Assembly (NCBI GenBank): GCA_963971285.1
Contig: OZ020258.1
Coordinates: 4,774,001-4,838,000 of the forward strand
Reading direction: 5' to 3'
Origin: Astropecten irregularis
Taxonomy: Eukaryota; Echinodermata; Asteroidea; Paxillosida; Astropectinidae
Length of the DNA: 64,000 bases
Shown here piece after piece: positions 55,556-64,000 of the stretch; the stretch's first letter is position 1, and the number at the start of each line of letters is the position of its first letter. Below the pieces are notes generated by a model, which saw only the letters and a program-made list of their open reading frames with translations, was not told the DNA's origin and made no database searches. Position numbers and translations under genes: made by a program.

Positions 55556-56360
55556 GCACCATTCATGAGCAATCTATACCCACAAGATGCATTTTTGTAT
55601 TTGTCATAGGGTGTAGTTATGCGGAGCTATAGCACGAAGCACGTAGACCCATTATACACAATCTGTATCCGTGTCCATTCATTATGAAAGTTTCATGAGC
55701 TAAACGCTCGATAAAAGCTTACCAAGGTTCCGAACCATGCATGACCCACTGGATGATTGAGATTAACAAAAAAAAAGGAAAAGACTGATAAGTTCAGCTA
55801 ATAAGTGACTTTTAAACCACTTAATCAACCTTGAAACGGCATTTTCATGACAGTATACTGTGTCTTGAATTTATCATTATCCATTCATAAAATTTAATGC
55901 ATGCCTAAGCTGAAAGCCATTATGATGCTGTACTTTATACTCAATTTTCATAATTAATAATTGATAGCTAATTTTAAGGAAAGAAACATAATGGAAAGAT
56001 GGAATATTCCGTAAAGTGATTATCTCTCAGAAATGAGTATCGGTGGGCGGGGAAAAAACCCATTAATCTTTTTATATGAATTGTTGATGTGGTGTTTGGC
56101 ATAAGACTGAGGAAATTGTTGTTTCCATTGAGGCTTATGTGCCATTATTGCTCGTTGTTTAATATTTCATCCTTTGAATTATCTTGTATTATATAAGTCT
56201 AGGCAATTACCTGTCACTCAAAAACTGGGCAAAGCCATTTTGCAGTAGGCCTCAATATTTGGTAGAATTTTAATAGGGAAACTATTCAAGTGATATTGGA
56301 ACGACCCAAAGTGGCGACGCCTTGGGCCAAATTCATGGAGCTGCTTAGCACAAAAACATA
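55556..56360. other. Non-coding, unassigned
   Basis: AT-rich sequence. Apart from a short gggccaaattcatggagctg fragment at about 56325, nothing was recognised. Confidence 0.5.
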
Positions 56361-56364
56361 TAAT

Positions 56365-56738
56365 ACATTATGTATACATGATTGGCAAAGGTCACAGAAC
56401 AGGACTTACACTTTGTCGGAGTCTGAAATGTACATGACTAATTAACCTGTGAAAAATTGTGCTTAATCGGACGTCTGAGTCACGAGGAAATAACGAAAAC
56501 CCGACTCAGTTTTTTTCCCATAAAACATAAAGAATAGTTTTGATCTTACCCCGAGATCAAAACTATTTTCGGTCTTTTTTCTTAAACTAATTTCTGGATA
56601 ACTTAGAGTACACCATTTTAGACGGAAATATTTAAACGGTATATTTCTACAAACGCCATCTCCGTACCCTGTATAGTTATACGTAAATCTGTGAACATTT
56701 CTGTTTGGGTATGTTACCAATCCCGTGCTGTACCTTTA
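56365..56738 (+). mobile_element. Family B inverted-repeat element
   Basis: Left ttatgtatacatgattggca, right tcccgtgctgtacctttaa, with centre gatcttaccccgagatc. Confidence 0.82.
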
Positions 56739-57085
56739 AAGGTGATATCATACTTTGGCTTTTATCAAAGAAATACAGATTCGTGGGCAAAAATATCAAG
56801 ACAGATACAGTAACAGTCATCTGTGAAGATTTCAAATCCATACGGTGCCGACTTTTTTGAGAGAACAGTGAAAAACAGCCACAGTATTTCTTAAGTCTTT
56901 TTTCTTTTATTTTTGATCTTTTAAAAGATCAAAAAGATGTTCGGTCATTGATAAATACACCATTTCAGGCGGAACATTTTTAACGGTAGGTTTCTACCAG
57001 CATCATCTTCATACCCTGAAAGTGATACGTAAATCTGTGAACATTTCTGTTTTGGTCTCTTACCAAAGTATGATACTACCTTTAA
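56736..57085 (-). mobile_element. Family A element abutting family B
   Basis: Starts at the TTAA that closes the preceding family B copy and ends gtatgatactacctttaa. The two share the junction TTAA. Confidence 0.85.
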
Positions 57086-58179
57086 GGTAGAGTTAGAAAT
57101 TAAGCTCGGCTAAGCATTGTCGTGAAATTGCCCCCATATATTGGAAAAATAAAATACTAGATGGAAAACGCGTGCTCACGAGCCATTGTTTTAGGACTTG
57201 ACAAGCAAATGAAACTTTACACCATTATTAGATGATTTATGTTTTAGGCTCATTCACGTATAGCTAATGGCAATACCCAAACTCGATGCACGTCTGATCT
57301 GATACGCGTTTCCTATAGTGCTTTATTCTGTCGATATCTATGGGTGAAAAAAATATTCAGTTTCATAAACACTGTATACGATACATCAGTGTAAGAAATA
57401 AAATTGTTCAAGATGCGAAATAACACCTTTTTGAAAAGCTTGTAATATTCCTGTAATTTTTCGTCATGATTTAAAATGTCAAGCCATTTGTGATTTTTTT
57501 TAAGTGGTGGTTGGTACTTAATTAATGCACGCAATAAAATTAAATTGCACAAAAATAATGTTCTTTTACGTCAGAGAGTTTTAATATTTTGTACAGTGTC
57601 TTTTCAGTATGGTCTTTGTGTTCCCCGTCAGTTAAGTCGCAAAATAAAATCAGGTTAACCACAAGGATAACCGTAAATGCATCGATAAATTGGTTGATCA
57701 GTTAATTGATTAATTATTCAATTAATGAAATAATTATTAAATAAATTCCTTTAATTCATTAATTTCAATTGATCCATTGGTTAAATGGAAAACCGAATAG
57801 CCAAATGGAATTCAAAAACACCCTTGGATACTTTATAATAGTTGACCTCTACTTGGCTCGGGAATTGTTTTGAAGAAATAATGAGTTATACTCCTAGCTA
57901 TCGGAAAAAGAATCGCACGAACTGATGAGTTATAACTTTAAATATTTTTGCCCAAACAGATCACAACGCATTATAAGGATTGGATAGTTGGATTAAGAGG
58001 CCTTACTTTGTAATCAGTATAATGGGCCTGTAATTAATCCTCATCGCACAGTGAGGATTGCATCAAACGCGGTTAAGGCGTCAGTATTCGGAGCATAGGG
58101 ACAGTAATTATGGTTTTTGATGTATGGTTTCAGAAACATACAATTTGGGGCATTGAGGTTGTAATATGTCTTTTCTTTT
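57086..58179. other. Non-coding, unassigned
   Basis: Very AT-rich, including a ttaattgattaattattcaa run at about 57700. No coding or repeat family recognised. Confidence 0.5.
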
Positions 58180-58540
58180 TAAAGGTAATACCATACTTTG
58201 TTTTGTTTTTGTCAAAGAAATGCAGATTCGTGGTAATACAGTAACAGTCATGTATGCAAATTTCAGCCCCATATACGATGCCCCCTTTTTGAAAAAAAAA
58301 ATAATAAAAAAGAAAACAGTGATCACGGCCAAGATATTTCTTGAGACTTTTCTCTTTTATTTTTGATCTTTACGATAAATGATGGTCACTGGTTTTTACT
58401 CTTTTCTGGATAAATACTGCATTTCTGGGAAAATGTTATGGTAGTTTTCTACCATCACCATCTTTATGCCCTGTAAGTTATTGGTAAATCTGTGAAGATT
58501 TCTGTTTCGGTATGCTGCCAAAGTATGATACTACCTTTGA
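58180..58540 (-). mobile_element. Family A element, diverged
   Basis: Ends ttaaaggtaataccatactt and gtatgatactacctttg. The central palindrome is decayed. Confidence 0.78.
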
Positions 58541-59695
58541 GTTCCGAAGTACGAAAGTGTATTCATTTTACAGAACCCAATTATTTTTTTAGCGAGGAAT
58601 AATCTTAACGTAGAGGGCGCTGCGTCGTTACGGGCGCACGGCAAATTATTCAGCCCACTCTCGATACTAATGATAACGTCTTAAAGCAAGACTAGATCGT
58701 GGGTTTAACTTTCAGATCAAGTTGACGTTATGTATTTTCGTAGTTTTTGCTTCTTTTCCTTCTTTCATTTTTAATTTTTGTGAGTGCAAATTATAAACCG
58801 CAAGATTGCGCAGTAATGAATTTGTATCGCAATATTTCATCACGTTACGTAGATATCTATTGGTTAGATTGAAAAGAAATCAACCAATCAAAACCTCTGT
58901 TATATCTGCTCTGCCATTGAATAAAAAGGCGCATGCTCAAATTTGACATGTTGTTTGAACTTTCAACCTGGAACCGCCGATACCGGACGGCGAAATCTTT
59001 TTTGGTACGTGATTTTATTCTTTCAACATGTCATTAATTTACTTCGTCAATTATATTTTGTTGTCAAGTCAAATTGAATCTATGTGATTTGTACTCAGAT
59101 AAATGATTTTCTAAAGAAGTGGCATTTGTCGGAGCTTTTTGTTCACGAAATTATGATTGAATCTGACTCAGTGACTGACTGACGTTAATTTTTTTCACCG
59201 GTCCATATATTATTACGTGCTGCACCTTAATCGAAGCGTGTTACTTGTGCACACTTTCCAATAGAAACGGTTCATAATACCGACACTCGTCAGTAGTTTC
59301 ATGTTATCCAGACGGGGCTGAAAACAGTGCAAGGTTTTCCATTAATACCCGGATAAGCATTATCTGGAGGGTATATAAAGGGGGTTAGTGTGCTTTTTAG
59401 TCCATTCCATAACTTAGGATAATTTTCAGACCCCCATTCCCATATTTTCCCTCATAAATCGAGCCCTTTCCTCTTTGATTTCCACAAATTTAACCTTGCT
59501 AATAATATTGAAGAGGACATCACATGATCACAACCCGGTCAACATGTTAAGACGAGTTAGTTTACTGTAGAAGCCATGTCTGAAAATATTCCTTGTGGAC
59601 TAAAGCATGTCACTAACCCCAAAACCCGGTAGGCCTACTCGGTAGGCCTAAGCGTTGTCTGATCATGCTGATGAGCAGGGTGATGAGTGATGGGT
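58541..59695. other. Non-coding, possible promoter-like patch
   Basis: No gene. At 58884-58930 a CCAAT sequence is followed about 36 bp later by ataaaaagg. Nothing downstream could be read as an exon. Confidence 0.4.
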
Positions 59696-60487
59696 GGGTC
59701 TGTCCACACTAATGGTACCCTTTGTGTACAAAAGATAACTTTTGGGGTGTAACGTGGGAAGTGGATTTAAGATCAGGTTTTTTGCTAATTTTTGTTTCCT
59801 AAATATTCCTGTAGTCATTCGTGGTTGTACTGAAAATAAATAGGCTGATTCGCTGGATATGTAGGAAATTACAAGGTCATCTTGAAGATGAAATGAACGA
59901 TTATGTTCATAACATGGACAGACATTCTTGTGTTATATAAGTATTTTTCTTGTTATAATTAATGCAGACTTGTTCCATATATATTACTTGTCCAATGTTA
60001 ACTTGTCATCACTCAAAATTAAAGCAACCTATTTCATATTTAAGAAATTAGGATGCGTCTTAAACAATGTTTGTAACATGGACAGAAATTATGTGACAAA
60101 TTTCTGTCCATGTTACAAACATAATATCTTGAAGGTGTAGACCCTCCAGTTGCTAAAATACCAATGGTTATATACTATGATTGGCCAGTGGCAATCCCTC
60201 AATGGATAGCTCTGCTGTAGAAACAAAACTAGGGATAATTAATTCATTTCACTACTAATTCCCATCACTTTATGATGAAATGTCTGTCCATGTTACAAAC
60301 ATAATATCTTGAAGATGATCCCCTGTAATATCTCCAATACTAAGGAATTTATCAAGCTTTTTGGCTGGCCAAGTTCTTACAAGAATGTTGGATGTAGTGA
60401 AAGAGAAAACATGGCAAATTACTTGATGTATGTCCCTGGTTCCCTCTAAATGTCACACTAAAAGTCCCCATTAGTGTGGACAGACCC
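59696..60487. mobile_element. GGGTCTGTCCACACTAATGG inverted-repeat element
   Basis: Perfect 20-bp ends, 59696-59715 and 60468-60487, 792 bp apart. The interior holds a long hairpin (60067-60122) and a repeated tgtccatgttacaaacataa. No transposase frame was found. Confidence 0.85.
60067..60122. repeat. Perfect 24-bp-arm hairpin
   Basis: Arms 60067-60090 and 60099-60122 are exact inverses around an 8-bp loop. The right arm is repeated once more at about 60282-60303. Confidence 0.92.
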
Positions 60488-60566
60488 CAAACTGCAATAT
60501 AAAGCCAAAGGAAAAACAACTTTTTGCAAAGCAAAGTTACCCAAAATAGTAGGCTAGAGCACCTAG

Positions 60567-61137
60567 CCCCCTGGCCAACTCGCCTCCTACATGTCTCGCC
60601 CCTTGGCCAACTCGCCCCCTAATTTATTCAAAGATGACCTGCAAAATGTGAAGATAATTATGCTTCATAATTGATAACCAAACATGCCAAATGCTTCTGA
60701 CCCTTTTGTAGGGCCTACTATGTGTTTATGTCGGACATTTTATAATTAAGTACAACTACAAAAAAGTCTGTGCACAAACTCCTGGTTCAATTGCAGTTCA
60801 AGCAATTTAATATTTCTTTCACAGAACCAAAAACTTCAAAAACACAACTTAAAAACAAACTAAACAACAACACTTAAACAAACCATACATGTAGAACAAA
60901 ACATACGATTGTATCGTCATCATGAAAAAAGGTCTACAAAAAATGTCAACAATAACACTTAAAGTTATTCATATGACATTTTAAAACAAAACGATAACAA
61001 AATAAGTTAAGAAAAAAACACCTTACAATAAAACCAAAAAACGTTATATCTCTAAAAGTCGCAAAAACTAAGAAACATTGTATGACAAAAATACAAAAGT
61101 AGATCAGGGGGGCGAGTCAGGTCAGGGGGCGAGTTGA
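60567..61137. repeat. Segment bounded by inverted ACTCGCCCCC motifs
   Basis: Left ggccaactcgcctcctac and ggccaactcgccccct; right gggggcgagtcaggtc and gggggcgagttgac. About 570 bp, with an A-rich middle. Could be a diverged inverted-repeat element. Confidence 0.55.
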
Positions 61138-62600
61138 CTTCAAAATGTTGTCATGTTTGTACACGGAAAAAATTGTACTTCTCGGTACTACTTGTGCTTA
61201 AAAAATTACAACAAAGACATAACAAATTGGCTTGAAAATCACTCCACCTTTTCTCTGAATGTGAGGGATGAAATCCAGCATATTTATAACAGGAAAAGCA
61301 ACAACTTTGGCATTCCACTCAAACTGTTGTGTTCGCCTTACATAAACATAATATGCAACACTTGTTCGCCATTTGTTGCGTGTACGCAAATGTCGCGAAC
61401 ATGTGGCATACATGTATGTTCGCGCAAGCGGAGTACATCCCTAGTATAGTCTTGGGTGTGACAGATACACCACCACAATTTACCACACATGATTTTCCCT
61501 GCCAGTATAAAGTGTGGCATCCTATCCCGAATACCACAATATACACCACAGTGTGCTTTGTGTGGTAATGTGTGTATAATCCAGTTCCCTTGTGGTAATG
61601 TGTGGTAAGCAGCTCTGTGGTAGTATGGTGCATAGGGTTAAGGGTAATGGCCTAGTGGGTCAGGTTCTGAAATTAGCAAGGACACTTTTCCATTGCAAGG
61701 GACACTTCCATTGGAAAATCATAATGTCTATGGAAACATTTGAAGGGGCACCAAGGACAAGAACCAGGTCAATGAAGGCCATGGCCTCCGTTAAATTCAA
61801 GGCTTGACACATTGTCTGTTTATAGTTCCAGGAAAATTTCTGTCAATTGATATGTACACCGAATCACCGATCCTGTAGGCAACGCCCCATGACAAATTGA
61901 TTGACCAATCACAACGCGTTATATAAGGTCCGACAAATTGCCGCCATGTATTTTTGTATTCTTTACTTCACACTTTTTGTTAAGTTTACAATGTACATGT
62001 ACTTTTGTTTCGTACAATTGTACTGTAGGGTATTTTTTTACAAGTTTACCCAAGTTTTATCCTTAACCTTGGTCGAGCGGTGCCCTGACTGAGAGGAAAT
62101 TAGAAATGTTTTCCTTTTCCAAAACCAAAGTCCAACGGAGAGAAGTGCTTTTGGTGGTTTAGGGTGTGCAACACGTTGCGTGTGGGCGATCGTTACACTT
62201 TGTGTGCGTGCACGTGTGCGCTGTGGTTTGGCAGTTGCTATGGTGGGCGTGGCCTACTGGATCTGTGTAAATTGCTTTTCTGGGTGACTATAATTTGGCA
62301 TTGTCATAAATCATATAAATACTGACCTTTTTCTTCTCTATGTCTATGTTTTGTTTTGTTTGAATCTTTTGTTTATTTTTATATATTTTTTCAAACCAAA
62401 TACTTCAGAGTAGACTGAGTCCAACAGCTTTTAGAGGCCACCAATATACATACATGTATGTAGCACGGCATATTACATGTAGATTTAGGAATTTCATTGG
62501 TCAAAACCTGATCACATGATTGCGTATATAAGCCGCTGTACAACATCAAAAGTGATGTACACCTCAGACAAATGTATTGTACCACTCGCCTCTTTCCCAG
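61138..62600. other. Non-coding, with TATA/CCAAT patches
   Basis: No supported gene. Repeated gtgtggtaatgtgtg motifs occur at 61470-61620. CCAAT plus TTATATAAGG lies at 61905-61928, and attggtcaa plus tatataag at 62497-62532. Confidence 0.4.
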
Positions 62601-62609
62601 ATTTTCATC

Positions 62610-62775
62610 ATTGTTTTTTTAATCCTCTGAAGATCAAAATTGGTTTTTGGTAATTGGTTTTTCTCTTTTCTAGATAAATACAGCATTTCAGGCAGAATTT
62701 TTGTTAACAGTATGATTCTAACATCACCATCTTTATACCCTAATAAAGTTATGGTAAATCTGTGAAGATTGCCAT
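62610..62775 (-). mobile_element. Family A half, degraded
   Basis: gataaatacagcatttcagg ... atcaccatctttataccct. The ends are lost. Confidence 0.55.
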
Positions 62776-63712
62776 CACACTTTTTTGGTATTAACTAGGA
62801 TTTATCATATTTAAGATCAATCTTAGAGCTTTGTGAAATTAGCCCCAGGTCTGTTTTTTTTTTCGGGCTCCCGCTGAAAATCTAGCCATCCGGTTTCAAA
62901 ATTGATCTCCTGCGTCATTGTCGGGTTCACAGTTAAATCAGTTTATACAAATCAATTCACCATTTATCAAGACTTTGCTGGATCTCACCAAGCACTGAGA
63001 TTTATCTTAAGATGAGTTGCCAATATCACCATGGCAATTTGTGTTGTGACTGTGACACGTCACACTTTGCATCTATGGCAATTAATATGATTCGCATTTA
63101 AGATTAATCTTAACCATTAATTTACCCAGGCTTGATGCTCATGGGCTACATTCTGACAATTGCAACATGTACATATGTAGGCCTACTGTACAAGTGTACA
63201 TTATGTACAACTTGTATACGGAAACTGTAATACAGTAATAAGGCCTTTTCATCTCCTTTTCGATCCGTGTTGAAACCAACCCGGATCCACCCCTGTTCAG
63301 CCCAGTACGTTTTTGAACCGGATCGAAGAGACGCAACATTCACACTACATTTATGGTGAACCGGCTCATACAACACAGATCACGGCGCAAAATGCAGTTT
63401 GGAACCAGGTTGAGATTTTCAACCCTGCTCCCTACCAGGGTTGATTTCAATCCGGCTAGGCCGTCCTACCCGGGTTGGCTCCGGGTTGAAAATGTTCAAG
63501 TGTGAAAAGGGTTGAAAAAATCTCAGGGTTCGATCTGGTTCCAACCAGATTTTGGATAGTGTGAAAAGCCCTATAGTGTACAATATGAAGTTCACAGTAT
63601 TTTAGGCTTTGCAATTGGTATGTGGATCAGTTTGCAGTTCACACCATGTAATAGGCCATTCCTTTGTACTTTTGCACATTTTCTTATTTGGTTGCACTTC
63701 TGGTTTTAATCT
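62776..63712. other. Non-coding, old repeats
   Basis: Degraded GGGGCCGATTT-type repeat (62797-63115), then a region rich in gggttgaaa and ccggat motifs (63260-63570) with short inverted matches. No gene. Confidence 0.45.
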
Positions 63713-63760
63713 AGGTCTCAACATTTCGACTAGCCTGCTTTAGTCATCATCAGGAGACCT
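63713..63760 (-). ncRNA. Hammerhead-ribozyme-like motif
   Basis: The reverse strand reads a 7-bp helix (AGGTCTC / GAGACCT) enclosing CTGATGA, one T, a 5-bp helix GACTA / TAGTC with an 8-nt loop, GAAA, then TGTT. This is the order of a type I hammerhead with a minimal helix III. The extra T after CTGATGA and TGTT in place of CGTC weaken the case. Such motifs are known in Penelope-like elements and other retroelements. Confidence 0.45.
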
Positions 63761-63815
63761 TATCTAGAGATGACCGAGTACTCAGGCTAGTTGAAACGTT
63801 TCAAGAAACCTAACA
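63761..63815 (+). repeat. Inverted, degenerate partner of the hammerhead-like motif
   Basis: The + strand reads gatgaccgagtactcaggct then agttgaaacgtttc, homologous to the adjacent - strand motif but with the CTGATGA block changed to tagagatga. Confidence 0.4.
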
Positions 63816-64000
63816 AGAAGTGCAACGAAATATGAAATACGTGTGAAAGTACGAACGAATATTACTGTACATGGTGTTAACCTAAACCGATCCACATACC
63901 AAATATTGTACATGTGAAATTTATGTAGAATTGTAGACCTGTACAATGTAAATAACCCATTAGGTTTGTTAAGGCCCACATCTACTTCCAGTTCAATGCA

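Noticed and set aside
61153..61807. Open frames of 60-100 codons near 61.2-61.8 kb
   Set aside because: No domain, low complexity or repeat-like composition, and overlapping frames on both strands.

Overview
This is animal nuclear DNA: intron-rich genes with GT-AG introns packed among dozens of short inverted-repeat elements, tRNA-derived SINE pieces and LINE, BEL/Pao and Tc1/mariner-like remnants. There are no operons or ribosome binding sites. The repeat style (short families ending TTAAAGG..., GGGGCCAATTTCAT... and GGGCCCAATTTCATGG...) together with the gene content suggests a marine invertebrate deuterostome, most likely an echinoderm. That placement is an inference from general familiarity and no search was run.

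Three protein-coding genes are supported, all on the + strand. Gene 1 (1-9767, 5' end outside the window) is the last part of an adhesion GPCR, from transmembrane helix 5 to the stop codon, in seven exons. Gene 2 (21721-40049, true 5' end not found) is a near-complete paralogue in nineteen exons: a Thr/Ser-rich mucin-like stalk built from five 144-bp tandem units, a GAIN region, a GPS autoproteolysis motif, seven helices and a short tail. From helix 5 to the stop, genes 1 and 2 have matching exons with identical intron phases, so they form a tandem duplicate pair. Gene 3 (50971-55143) is complete in five exons. It encodes a 231-residue secreted protein with one F5/8 type C (discoidin) domain.

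The rest is mobile and repetitive DNA. One family of about 365 bp with ends TTAAAGGTAGTATCATAC has more than twenty full or partial copies. Sister families share its interior but carry different ends. Several elements are nested: a 5'-truncated LINE with an intact 696-residue reverse transcriptase frame splits one copy in gene 1, and similar nests occur near 3.6, 48.7, 49.2 and 54 kb. Other landmarks are a THAP zinc-finger remnant in a 575-bp element (26151-26725), a BEL/Pao pol tail that supplies a possible poly(A) signal for gene 2 (40378-40614), a roughly 1.03-kb inverted-repeat element (40753-41781), a three-unit tandem array of about 1.1-1.47 kb per unit (44199-48205), and a hammerhead-ribozyme-like motif (63713-63760, - strand).

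Functionally, genes 1 and 2 are predicted cell-surface receptors activated through a tethered peptide, and gene 3 a secreted adhesion or lectin-like protein. Nothing in the sequence ties gene 3 to the receptors except proximity. From 55.2 kb to the end no protein-coding gene could be supported.
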